The notes: generated by a model not told the origin, from the sequence alone. Shown: positions 1 to 6,582, numbered from the stretch's first letter. The stretch: 11,807 bases of DNA from an uncultured Clostridia bacterium (GCA_948663505.1 CAPNAQ010000046.1:1-11807), one strand, 5' to 3'. Numbers and translations are program-made.

Positions 1-1476
1 CCTGTTAAATTATTAAAATATTTAAAAAGTAATGGTGCAGATAGAAATATTGTACATAATAATGAATTTTTAAAAATATTTAATAAGTTTGAAAATTATT
101 TATTAAATAATAGTCAGAGTTTGGAGGACATTAAAGAAAATAATATATTTATTCAAGATGGAATGATATTTATTCAGTTTGGAGATAAAAGAATGTCGTT
201 CAAAATAGAAAATGGAAATTTAGTAATCAAAGATTATAAAAAAAATTTGAAATATACAGTGTTTTATCAAGATGAGGGAAGAAATATTAAATATAAAACA
301 GAAGAGATTTTAAAAAATAATGAAAAAGTTAATTTGTATGAATTCGATTCAAATGGTATAATTGATTTAAATGATAATACTGGAGTAGAAGAACTTGTAG
401 AACCTTTAAATAATGGAAGATATTTATCTAGAAATGCTTCATACTATGAAGCAAAAACATACTCTGAATTGGCTCATGAAAGAGAAAGACTAAGTAAAAT
501 TTTAACTGATGATATTTCAAAGAAAAATTTTGTAATACTTGAATATTTATCTAATGCATCTGCTAAAGTTTATTTTGAAGAATTAAAAAAGAAGATAGAT
601 AATCAAGAAAATAATGTTATAGAAGCTCAAAAATGTTTTGAAGAAGATTGTACTAATATAGTTAGATTATTTAAAAATGAACCATTACATAAACCTATAT
701 ATAAATTACCAAATGGTGATAGTAAAATATTAGAACGTCATATAGAGATGGATAATAAACAATTATTATATATGTTTTGTTCTAACTTAAAATTTAGTAA
801 ACCAAAACATATTTTAACACCAGGATTAGGATCAATATTTGTAGGACCAATGTTAAAAAGTATGTATGGATTTGATTATACTAATATATTATTCAGTTTA
901 TATTCCAAAGATGAAAAATTAAGAAGTATTTCAACACAAAAAGATTTTGAAGAGACATTAAGCAATAATTTATGGAATACTACAAAAGATGAACTTGTAT
1001 TGATTGATGATAATGTTGGATCATGTAATACAATGAATACTATTAGAAAGCAGTTAAAAGAGAAAGGAAAAAATTGTAAATTTGGAGCTATCAAATATAA
1101 TTGGAATTTCTATAATCAAGTAAAACATGGAGAATTAGACCATCCAACTTTTGATATAGGAGATGTTGATTTTTTAACTATTTTAGATGATCCAGGATAT
1201 TGGATTATGAGAGATTCTATAAACGCATTAAAAGAAAAAGGTGGAGATGCTTATGTAGATATTATGGAGCAAGAAGGACTTCGCCAAGACAAAATTCCAG
1301 ATATTCAGATATTAATGCAACTAGCAGAAAAATATTCACAAAGTTCAAATATTAATTTATATGATATGTCTAGTACAAAAATAAAGAAGAGTTCTGCTTT
1401 TTTATGTGCAAATTTAAAAGAGCAAATATTAGAAATAGTTAGAGATTCACAATGTCAAGATTGGGGGGAAAGATGA
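1..1476 (+). CDS. Type I phosphoribosyltransferase-domain protein, 5' end outside window
   Basis: The frame is open from the first base, so this is a C-terminal portion of at least 491 aa. A TTG at 121 is a possible start, but no ribosome site precedes it and the reading frame continues upstream of it. Counting from the first codon, residues about 265-440 look like a type I phosphoribosyltransferase. L272-TPGLGS-278 resembles the first substrate loop, and LVLI-DD-NVGSCNT at 332-344 is a good match to the PRPP-binding signature: four hydrophobic residues, two acidic residues, then small and hydroxyl residues. Such enzymes join or release a base at phosphoribosyl pyrophosphate. The roughly 260 residues before the domain are rich in charged residues and I do not recognise them. 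The substrate cannot be read from the sequence. The stop lies one base before the next ATG, and the NADAR and HIT-like genes follow, so the three are very probably co-transcribed. The promoter lies off the window. The PRTase assignment is by motif only. Confidence 0.75.
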   Translation, partial: PVKLLKYLKSNGADRNIVHNNEFLKIFNKFENYLLNNSQSLEDIKENNIFIQDGMIFIQFGDKRMSFKIENGNLVIKDYKKNLKYTVFYQDEGRNIKYKTEEILKNNEKVNLYEFDSNGIIDLNDNTGVEELVEPLNNGRYLSRNASYYEAKTYSELAHERERLSKILTDDISKKNFVILEYLSNASAKVYFEELKKKIDNQENNVIEAQKCFEEDCTNIVRLFKNEPLHKPIYKLPNGDSKILERHIEMDNKQLLYMFCSNLKFSKPKHILTPGLGSIFVGPMLKSMYGFDYTNILFSLYSKDEKLRSISTQKDFEETLSNNLWNTTKDELVLIDDNVGSCNTMNTIRKQLKEKGKNCKFGAIKYNWNFYNQVKHGELDHPTFDIGDVDFLTILDDPGYWIMRDSINALKEKGGDAYVDIMEQEGLRQDKIPDIQILMQLAEKYSQSSNINLYDMSSTKIKKSSAFLCANLKEQILEIVRDSQCQDWGER

Positions 1477-1477
1477 G

Positions 1478-2119
1478 ATGAGTAAAATAAAGAAAGAGTT
1501 AAAAGAATTTTTAACATATAAAAGTACTTATCAATTCATTCAAAAAGAATTGATAGAAAGGGAAGATGGCATCTATTGTGAAAATGAGTTACTAAAAGAT
1601 CAAGAAGGAAATAAAATTAGTGAAACTGAAAGTTGGATTGATGTTGGATATAGAAATAGAGGAGATTTCCCACAAATGCTTTCTAATTTATTTCCTTATA
1701 ATTTCAAGTTTAGAGGAAAAAAATTAAATAGTATTGAAAATTTTTTTCAAGGGATGAAATTTAAAGATAAAAAAACTCAAAATTATGTTTTTTCATATTA
1801 TGGAACACAAGCTGTTCATATAAAAGCTGCAAGTAATTATAATTGGAAAGAAACAGGAGTGGTTTATTGGCAAGGTAAAGCAATAAAAAGAGAGAGTAAA
1901 GAATATGAATTATTAATAGATGAACTATATATTTCAGCTATACAAAATCCAATTTATAGAAATATATTATCCAATTGTAATAAAGAAATTATACATTCTA
2001 TAGGCGAAAATAATAAAAAAGAAACAACATTTACTAGATATGAATTTGAATTTGAATTAAATTGTTTAAAAGATTTTGTACAAAGTAAAAATAAGAAAGA
2101 GGTAAAAAAATATGAATAA
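1478..2119 (+). CDS. NADAR/YbiA-like N-glycosidase (DUF1768 superfamily)
   Basis: This is a 213-aa cytosolic protein. Residues 68-95 (LSNLFPY...SIENFFQGMKF) match the NADAR/YbiA signature (FSNFYP...EHYFQAQKF), with the conserved E87, F89-F90, Q91 and K94. Residues about 131-175 (W-Q-G-K...QNP-IYRNILSNCNKEIIHSI) follow the second half of the fold. The usual terminal W-G-x-G stretch is replaced by a T-F-T-R-Y-E segment, so this is a divergent clade. Known members cleave N-glycosidic bonds: YbiA-type enzymes act on riboflavin-pathway intermediates, and others remove ADP-ribose from guanine in DNA as partners of DarT toxins. No DarT is visible here. The first 67 residues are an unrecognised extension. 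The start is the ATG 1 nt after the upstream stop, served by a G-rich ribosome site at 1463-1470. The last 8 nt overlap the HIT-like gene. The family call is fairly firm; the substrate is unknown. Confidence 0.8.
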   Translation: MSKIKKELKEFLTYKSTYQFIQKELIEREDGIYCENELLKDQEGNKISETESWIDVGYRNRGDFPQMLSNLFPYNFKFRGKKLNSIENFFQGMKFKDKKTQNYVFSYYGTQAVHIKAASNYNWKETGVVYWQGKAIKRESKEYELLIDELYISAIQNPIYRNILSNCNKEIIHSIGENNKKETTFTRYEFEFELNCLKDFVQSKNKKEVKKYE

Positions 2120-2591
2120 AATTATAAATTGGTTGGGACAAAATATGGAGTTTGAGGGAGATTTAAGTACTGCTATAGCAAAACATGAAATAACTAATTT
2201 TCCAGGTAGTTATGTTTATGATGATGGTTTATTTAATATTGCTACAGATCCTGAAATTCCTATAAAAGGTTATATGATATTGGCTATAAATAAGAAAACC
2301 TTGACAATAACAGATTTTACAGAAGAGGAAAGAATAAGATTAATTGATTTATCAAACAGATTATTAAAAGCGATGCACAAAACAGGTTTTGAAAAAGTAA
2401 TGATTTATCAGGATGAAGCGAGTTCTGGAAATTTACATATTAATTTTATACCAAGACATGAATGGACTTATCAATTTCATGCAAATTTTGGAGAAATGGG
2501 AATTTATGCAAAGAAAAATTTAAATATAAATGATGAATATAGAAAAGAATTATTAGATTGTATTGAAGAAATTAAGTCTAATTTTAAATAA
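2112..2591 (+). CDS. HIT-like nucleotide hydrolase/transferase with variant N-x-H-x-N motif
   Basis: This is a 159-aa protein with the order of elements of the histidine triad (HIT) fold: an opening strand pair (GSYVYDDGLFNIA, 32-44), a strand ending in an I-x-K-K turn (53-62), a helix (EEERIRLIDLSNRLLKAM, 71-88), then the signature. Canonical HIT proteins have H-x-H-x-H followed by two hydrophobic residues. Here it reads N107-L-H109-I-N111-F-I-P-R115. Only the middle histidine, the nucleophile that forms the nucleotidyl intermediate, is kept. The family hydrolyses or transfers nucleoside monophosphates, for example from dinucleoside polyphosphates or AMP conjugates. The gene overlaps the NADAR gene by 8 nt and has a ribosome site AAGAGG at 2097-2102, so translation is coupled. 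It is the last gene before a hairpin terminator. A catalytically altered or binding-only role is possible. Confidence 0.7.
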   Translation: MNKIINWLGQNMEFEGDLSTAIAKHEITNFPGSYVYDDGLFNIATDPEIPIKGYMILAINKKTLTITDFTEEERIRLIDLSNRLLKAMHKTGFEKVMIYQDEASSGNLHINFIPRHEWTYQFHANFGEMGIYAKKNLNINDEYRKELLDCIEEIKSNFK

Positions 2592-2625
2592 GAGTATGCC
2601 CTACAGGACATACTCAATATTATTT
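2592..2625. terminator. Hairpin between convergent genes, probably bidirectional
   Basis: A 7-bp stem, GAGTATG (2592-2598) with CATACTC (2609-2615), has a further CCT/AGG pairing inside and is followed on the + strand by AATATTATTTTG. It starts directly after the HIT-like stop, and the radical SAM gene ends 19 nt further on in the opposite direction. On the - strand the tail is TTATTT. It is therefore likely to end both transcripts. Confidence 0.65.
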
Positions 2626-2633
2626 TGTGTCGA

Positions 2634-3884
2634 TTAATAGTTAGTGATAAATTTTACATTATCAACATTTTCATGAAGCTTTAACACTCGCCACAAACTT
2701 TCCATAAATCGGTTGTCTTTAAAAGAACAGCATTCTGTACAATTTCTAGGACAATTTTGCATGATAAATTTTGCTCTTTCTCCATGCATTAAGTCCTCTA
2801 GTTCATTTTCTTTTCCTTCCATTATTCCATAGTGATAATTAAGATCTGTAATTCTGTCCCAGAGTACACAGCACATAAGATTCGTGCCATATAACGGTGG
2901 GGAAATAAGAGAACTCCAACATTTTGTTGGTTTGTCACGTTCACTTATTGTTCTATTATTGTAAACAGTATTTAAGTCACTAGGAATCTGATAATCTTTA
3001 AGACCATAGGAATATGATGTTTCTTTCAGTGACACAAGTTCTTTTATTACTTCTTGAGAAACAATTTCATCTTTAACACTTTCAAAATCAGGAATAAGAA
3101 CTTTTACGCCCTGAAATACATCTACACCAATATTGGCAATAGTGCGAATAAACTCATCGTAATGACCTGCATTCAATGGTCTAATACAAGTTCTTGTCCC
3201 AATTAGCAGAGAATTTTCCTTACCAGCTTTTGCTCTTGCATTACAGAGTCTATCTAACAAATGTATAGCATCATTATATGAAAAATCATTTGTTCTAGAT
3301 TTCTGATTAGAATAAGCTTTATAAGCTTTAGAAGAAATTCCTGGAAAGCTGATTCTGATAAAAGAAACATTATTAATTAAACAATCTAACAATTCTTCAG
3401 AAATTTGGCTTCCAGTACTTACGTAGACTAACCCCATATTGCATTTTTGATTAGCATATTCTAACATTTCAATTCTATTTTTATATAAGTCAGGATTTCC
3501 TTCTCCGCAAACTTCAAACCTAACTGAATTAAATCCACGCCTAGCTGAATAAGCAGAAATTTCAGTTAAAACCCTCTTATACTTATCAATAGGTATTATA
3601 GGATATTTTATATGCTGATCTTTAATTGCCCATATTCTGCTAGGACATGCTAAGCAGTCTTTGCAATCAAAATCACAATAAGGAAAATCTTTTGCACTTA
3701 CTGAAAGAATTGGCATTTGATCTACTCCATGTTGAACTGCATATTTAATTGCTTCACAATAATCTTTTTCTGTTAAAGGATAAAGATGCTGTGGAGACCG
3801 AGAACGTGAAAACCATATGGTTTTACCTGTTTTCATGTCTACTGCTGAAAATTGTTTTGCTGTTATAATACTATTTTTGTTCAA
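2634..3884 (-). CDS. Radical SAM protein with C-terminal cysteine cluster (SPASM-like)
   Basis: This is a 416-aa protein. C70-x3-C74-x2-C77 is the radical SAM 4Fe-4S motif, with a fourth cysteine at C80. GEGNP at 127-131 is the equivalent of the SAM-binding GGEP motif. The later strands (RISFPG, about 177-182) fit the partial TIM barrel. The C-terminal part holds a CW, a CC pair, and C378-x3-C382-x2-CC (385-386), like the auxiliary cluster domain of SPASM/twitch enzymes that modify peptides or small molecules. No precursor peptide is recognisable nearby, and the substrate is unknown. The start is a TTG with AGGAGG 7 nt upstream on the - strand; the nearby ATG at 3898-3900 is out of frame. It has its own promoter. 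Its base composition is visibly less AT-rich than that of its neighbours, with more mixed codon use, suggesting separate transfer. It may or may not serve the cassette at 1-2591, towards which it converges. Confidence 0.85.
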   Translation of the reverse strand: MNKNSIITAKQFSAVDMKTGKTIWFSRSRSPQHLYPLTEKDYCEAIKYAVQHGVDQMPILSVSAKDFPYCDFDCKDCLACPSRIWAIKDQHIKYPIIPIDKYKRVLTEISAYSARRGFNSVRFEVCGEGNPDLYKNRIEMLEYANQKCNMGLVYVSTGSQISEELLDCLINNVSFIRISFPGISSKAYKAYSNQKSRTNDFSYNDAIHLLDRLCNARAKAGKENSLLIGTRTCIRPLNAGHYDEFIRTIANIGVDVFQGVKVLIPDFESVKDEIVSQEVIKELVSLKETSYSYGLKDYQIPSDLNTVYNNRTISERDKPTKCWSSLISPPLYGTNLMCCVLWDRITDLNYHYGIMEGKENELEDLMHGERAKFIMQNCPRNCTECCSFKDNRFMESLWRVLKLHENVDNVKFITNY

Positions 3885-3939
3885 TATTGTACCTCCTCAT
3901 AATATTATGGAAAAATATAACAATTGTTTCATATATTTT

Positions 3940-3968
3940 ATGTTAACACTTTAGAGACTATTTGTCAA
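3940..3968 (-). promoter_or_regulatory. Sigma-A type promoter of the radical SAM gene
   Basis: On the - strand, TTGACA (3968-3963) is followed after 17 nt by TAACAT (3945-3940). Transcription would begin around 3933, leaving about a 50-nt leader before the TTG start. The -35 box lies in the left arm of the palindrome at 3959-3993. Confidence 0.55.
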
Positions 3969-3993
3969 CATAATTGTAAAATATTGACAAATA
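3959..3993. repeat. 10-bp palindrome carrying two divergent -35 boxes
   Basis: TATTTGTCAA (3959-3968) and TTGACAAATA (3984-3993) are perfect inverted repeats with a 15-nt spacer. Each arm contains TTGACA, one reading left (radical SAM promoter) and one reading right. The symmetry makes it a candidate binding site for a dimeric regulator, though part of the symmetry follows from two back-to-back -35 boxes. Confidence 0.6.
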
Positions 3994-4012
3994 TAAGCTG
4001 ATTTTTTATAAC
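3984..4012 (+). promoter_or_regulatory. Rightward promoter-like sequence without an evident + strand gene
   Basis: TTGACA (3984-3989), a 17-nt spacer and TATAAC (4007-4012) form a near-consensus promoter. The only + strand frame just downstream is a 17-codon hydrophobic one (4019-4072) with no ribosome site. A transcript would be antisense to the possible small gene at 4028-4186 and could run on towards the 3' end of the DUF6076-like gene. It may make an antisense RNA, or it may be a chance AT-rich match. Confidence 0.4.
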
Positions 4013-4027
4013 CTAAAAATGTTAAAA

Positions 4028-4186
4028 CTATTTAATCATCTCATTGTTATTTTTGTTATCATTAATTTCTAAAGGGGTAAAATAATAATACATTAATTCA
4101 TCAGTAAATATATTGAAGGATTGCAAATTACTTTTTTGTTTTGGTGTATCCTTTGTTCTTTTGTAAGGTTTAATTATCCTACTCAT
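4028..4186 (-). CDS. Possible 52-aa basic small protein
   Basis: This is an ATG-started frame of 52 codons with an AGGTGA ribosome site at 4198-4193 and a perfect TATAAT at 4210-4205 on the - strand. The product begins MSRIIKPYKRTKDTPKQKS, a strongly basic N-terminus, and ends in an Asn/Lys-rich acidic-neutral tail. I do not recognise a family. It lies between the DUF6076-like gene and the radical SAM gene on the same strand. A terminator precedes it, so it would need its own promoter; the -35 region is weak. Gene status is uncertain. Confidence 0.4.
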   Translation of the reverse strand: MSRIIKPYKRTKDTPKQKSNLQSFNIFTDELMYYYFTPLEINDNKNNNEMIK

Positions 4187-4261
4187 TTCCAATCACCTGA
4201 AATGATTATAAAGAGATAAGAAACAAAAATCAGAGAAGGAAAATAAATAAGAAATTTTGAG

Positions 4262-4313
4262 AAGAAAAAACAAAAAAGAGACTAAAAAAGATAATTTTTA
4301 AATTCTCTTTTCT
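4262..4313 (-). terminator. Terminator of the DUF6076-like gene
   Basis: On the - strand, AAAAGAGA (4313-4306) pairs with TCTCTTTT (4283-4276). An inner A/T pairing lies between them, and the hairpin is followed by a T-rich tail (TTGTTTTTTCTTC). The upstream arm overlaps the last codons of the gene. Confidence 0.55.
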
Positions 4314-5308
4314 AGCCAATTTTTAAAATCTTCTTTAGTTAATTTTTTAGATTTATAAGCTGCTACTTTAATTTTTCCAATCTTTTTATATTTTTCAAAA
4401 TCATTAACATATTTACTTATATCTGCATTTCTTCTAGCCATCATTGCTTTTTGAGAGTATATTTTATAATACTGTTCTAAAAGAGGATCAGCATTTAAGT
4501 TTTTCTGAAATATAGAACTTCTCCCAATTTCTTTACAAGTTTTATTAGAAAATGGTGCAATTCTATTACAATATTCTATTTTAGAATTAGAACTTATGAA
4601 ATATCTATTACAATTTTTACAAATCTTGAAATATAGTTTGTTTTCTACTATATTACAAATGATAAAATATAATAAAGATTCTATGGAATGAGGAATTGAA
4701 ACTACATTCTTTTTAATCTTATTTTGATTATTTTCTAATATGGAATAAAACTCATTTTCAGTTTTATTAGCAATGGGAATATCACTTAATTTATAAAAAG
4801 TAACAGTTTCCATTTTATTTTCTCTAAGTATAGTTAAATTTCCATGGACTGATAATAATACTAAAAATCTGTCTAAAGCTGTAAAACCTTTATTTTTTCT
4901 TCTAGGATTTATAATACAATAATCCATAATTTCATCTAATTGTTTTTGAATTCTTTTTAGAACAGGAGACTTTTTAGAATATATTTCATCTAAAAATTTT
5001 TCAAGACTATTTTTATCAAAAGAAGTTGTTTTAAATATTTTTTTAATACTATCATCCAATATAGAAAATGAATATTTAAAGAAGAAATCTTTAAATTCGT
5101 TAATTTTATCAAAATCAGTATTAATAAAATCAATAAAAAAAGTCCCCAATGGTTGAGCTATAATTGAATAAGAATTTTTAATCTCATATTTACCACTTTT
5201 TTCTGAAAAAACAAGGGGAAAATAATAGATTATTTCTTGTTTTAATTCCTCGTTTATTATAATGCCTAAGTGATTAAAAACACTTGAAAGATAGTCATAG
5301 TCTATCAT
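4298..5308 (-). CDS. DUF6076-like protein with C-terminal zinc-finger
   Basis: This is a 336-aa protein. C230-x2-C233 followed by C247 and C258 (ICKNCNRYF...EYCNR...KTCKEIG) forms a Cys4 zinc-binding module like that of DUF6076 and related CGNR-type zinc-finger proteins of Clostridia. After it comes a basic helical tail (RRNADISKYVNDFEKYKKIGK). Such a tail could bind nucleic acid, but that is inference. The N-terminal 220 residues are rich in Phe, Ile and Lys and carry no motif I recognise. There is no signal peptide or clear membrane segment. The start is an ATG with AAGGAG at 5321-5316. The gene is divergent from the helix-turn-helix operon, and a consensus -35 hexamer (TTGACA, 5380-5375) reads towards it, although its -10 box is not clear. 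The function of the family is unknown. The family call rests on the cysteine pattern and tail. Confidence 0.6.
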   Translation of the reverse strand: MIDYDYLSSVFNHLGIIINEELKQEIIYYFPLVFSEKSGKYEIKNSYSIIAQPLGTFFIDFINTDFDKINEFKDFFFKYSFSILDDSIKKIFKTTSFDKNSLEKFLDEIYSKKSPVLKRIQKQLDEIMDYCIINPRRKNKGFTALDRFLVLLSVHGNLTILRENKMETVTFYKLSDIPIANKTENEFYSILENNQNKIKKNVVSIPHSIESLLYFIICNIVENKLYFKICKNCNRYFISSNSKIEYCNRIAPFSNKTCKEIGRSSIFQKNLNADPLLEQYYKIYSQKAMMARRNADISKYVNDFEKYKKIGKIKVAAYKSKKLTKEDFKNWLEKRI

Positions 5309-5385
5309 ATAATACTCCTTCCTGTTAAAAACAGATTTTAAGTTTTTTTATAAAATTTGTTATGTTCAAATAAATGTCAAACTTA

Positions 5386-5414
5386 TTGACTTTGTATAAA
5401 AGGGAAAATATAAT
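5386..5414 (+). promoter_or_regulatory. Strong sigma-A promoter of the helix-turn-helix operon
   Basis: TTGACT (5386-5391), a 17-nt spacer and a perfect TATAAT (5409-5414) form the best promoter in the window. The transcript should start near 5421, which leaves a leader of about 210 nt before the GTG start at 5632. It stands back to back with a TTGACA reading towards the DUF6076-like gene. Confidence 0.75.
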
Positions 5415-5419
5415 GCCAT

Positions 5420-5627
5420 TAAAGTTAAAAACAAAGCTATACGAAAATTGTTATTAACTTTATGATATATAGTATAATTTATATTTCCCCCTCTCACAAA
5501 CCCCTTTAAATTATACTATATATTGCCCCAAAATACAATATATAGGGCTTTTTTGAATAAGCCCTATATAGAAAACTATGCCCAAAAAGGTGTAAACACT
5601 TTTTTAACTAGGAAGGAGGCTATATAG
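5420..5627 (+). promoter_or_regulatory. Structured 5' leader with overlapping hairpins
   Basis: This 323-base gap holds a promoter and a folded leader. Perfect pairings are: 9 bp (5420-5428 with 5454-5462); 17 bp (5465-5481 with 5507-5523) around a C-rich loop; 10 bp (5516-5525 with 5536-5545); and 12 bp (5539-5550 with 5559-5570). The second and third cannot coexist, nor can the third and fourth. A last 9-bp A/T-rich hairpin (5584-5592 with 5597-5605) ends just before the ribosome site GGAAGGAGG (5611-5619). CTATATAG occurs at 5564-5571 and again at 5620-5627, between the ribosome site and the start codon. The pattern suits attenuation or control of translation. No known riboswitch class is recognised. 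Confidence 0.6.
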
Positions 5628-5631
5628 TAAT

Positions 5632-6054
5632 GTGAAAAAAATAGAATGTATTGAAAAGCTATACTTTGAAGAAAAGAAAACATTAACGCAAATTGCTGAA
5701 GAGTTAAAAGTGTCAGTTAGTTATGTTACAAAAATACTAAAGCAAAATCAAATGTATAGTATTGAAAAAGAAAAACGAAAAGAAGAAAATTTGGTGAAAA
5801 GAAGAGAGAAACAAAAAGAAAGCATTTACAAGAAAAGAAAACAGAACAGATATGTAGATCTATCATATATAGCAGTAAAAAATTCGCATGAACAAGCGAC
5901 AAGAGAACTATCAAAAAGCCATACAATAGGAAATCAAGCATTAAGAAAATGGTGTAGTAATGCTTATCAATATAATTCAAAAAAGAAAAGATACGAATTT
6001 AATGCAGGGAATGGTGTGAGACCAATAGATTTGCCTAAATATATAAAAATATAA
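5632..6054 (+). CDS. Helix-turn-helix DNA-binding protein
   Basis: This is a 140-aa basic protein. Residues about 3-37 (IEKLYFEEKKTLTQIAEELKVSVSYVTKILKQN) form a clear helix-turn-helix of the resolvase/sigma-70 region 4 type. A very basic linker follows (KEKRKEENLVKRREKQKES). A C-terminal part with RKWCSNAYQYNSKKKRYEF (about 105-123) resembles a conserved tail I associate with small clostridial HTH proteins. Its role is probably regulation of the operon or element; the target is unknown. The start is GTG, with ribosome site GGAAGGAGG 12 nt upstream. An out-of-frame ATG at 5630 runs straight into TGA (ATGTGA), overlapping the GTG, so a minimal start-stop element may affect initiation. The next gene follows after 12 nt, so this is the first gene of an operon under the leader above. 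Confidence 0.75.
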   Translation: MKKIECIEKLYFEEKKTLTQIAEELKVSVSYVTKILKQNQMYSIEKEKRKEENLVKRREKQKESIYKKRKQNRYVDLSYIAVKNSHEQATRELSKSHTIGNQALRKWCSNAYQYNSKKKRYEFNAGNGVRPIDLPKYIKI

Positions 6055-6066
6055 AGGGAGAAAACA

Positions 6067-6543
6067 ATGAATAAAAATCAATCAAAAGCTTATGCAGCTA
6101 TTACATTAGACTTATTATATAAAATGAAAATTACTATAACTCCAGAGATTCTATATAAACAAATGAATATAATATATGATTTATATGATGAAGAAGAGGT
6201 AGAAAAACAATATGAACAAATAATAGAAAACAATAAAATATTCAATAATAATATAAGTGGAAGAGCTAATACATATATTGTAAATATATTTGATTCTAGT
6301 ACACAACAGAAACAACTAATAGAGAGATTCTGTAAAAATTGTAGTATTGAACTAGGAAAAATATATGTTACACAAATGGGTGAAAATTCAGAAAACTTTT
6401 ATGAATTAATTAGAGACATTAGAAATAAATCTATGGATGTATTAATAGTTACTATATTTTCTATTTATGCCATGTCTAATAAAGAGTGGGCAGTAATTGT
6501 AAAACTATGTAGAGAAAATGAAATTAATATTGTAGAGATTTAA
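6067..6543 (+). CDS. Protein with degenerate resolvase-like C-terminal domain
   Basis: This is a 158-aa protein. Residues 1-55 form a helical domain whose MN-x-x-x-x-K-x-Y start and ITPE at 24-27 recur in the gene at 6627. Residues about 68-158 follow the order of a serine-recombinase catalytic domain: a first strand (TYIVNIF), a helix (KQLIERFCKN), a region ENFYELIRDIRN, a strand MDVLIVTIFS, and an ending helix with EINIVEI. This parallels the catalytic domain of recombinase A. The catalytic serine position is Phe or Asp, and the R-L-x-R motif is replaced by a stretch without arginine, so it should not cut DNA. It could be a partner or regulator of the recombinases, or an evolutionary remnant. 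The ribosome site AAAGGGAG precedes the ATG. The resolvase relationship is by eye and weak at sequence level. Confidence 0.55.
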   Translation: MNKNQSKAYAAITLDLLYKMKITITPEILYKQMNIIYDLYDEEEVEKQYEQIIENNKIFNNNISGRANTYIVNIFDSSTQQKQLIERFCKNCSIELGKIYVTQMGENSENFYELIRDIRNKSMDVLIVTIFSIYAMSNKEWAVIVKLCRENEINIVEI

Positions 6544-6582
6544 CATATTGCTTAATATTAGTTAAAGAGCAAATAAAAATAT

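Noticed and set aside
876..1094. 72-aa - strand frame inside the PRTase gene.
   Set aside because: It is a shadow frame of a strong coding sequence, without a ribosome site; its Phe/Leu-rich product reflects the AT-rich opposite strand. The other - strand frames inside + genes (5726, 6524, 7115, 9360, 10221, 11109) are rejected for the same reason.
3877..3886. TTGTTCAATA matches the reverse complement of the junction region TATTGAACAA at 11371-11380, suggesting a left attachment core.
   Set aside because: The match is only 10 bp, lies in inverted rather than direct orientation, coincides with the TTG-AAC-AA start of the radical SAM gene, and no carboxypeptidase 3' sequence lies beside it.
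4019..4072. 17-aa hydrophobic + strand frame, considered as a type I toxin peptide.
   Set aside because: It has no ribosome site, would start at or next to the predicted transcript start, and its hydrophobicity follows from TTT/ATT-rich composition.
5539..5570. The 12-bp hairpin in the HTH leader as a plain rho-independent terminator.
   Set aside because: No T-tract follows the stem on either strand; its T-run is in the loop. It fits better as part of a regulatory leader.
5420..5627. A CRISPR array or replication-origin iterons, suggested by the repeated TATATAG motifs.
   Set aside because: There are no regular spacers or uniform repeat units; the repeats are arms of different hairpins, and no replication initiator gene is nearby.
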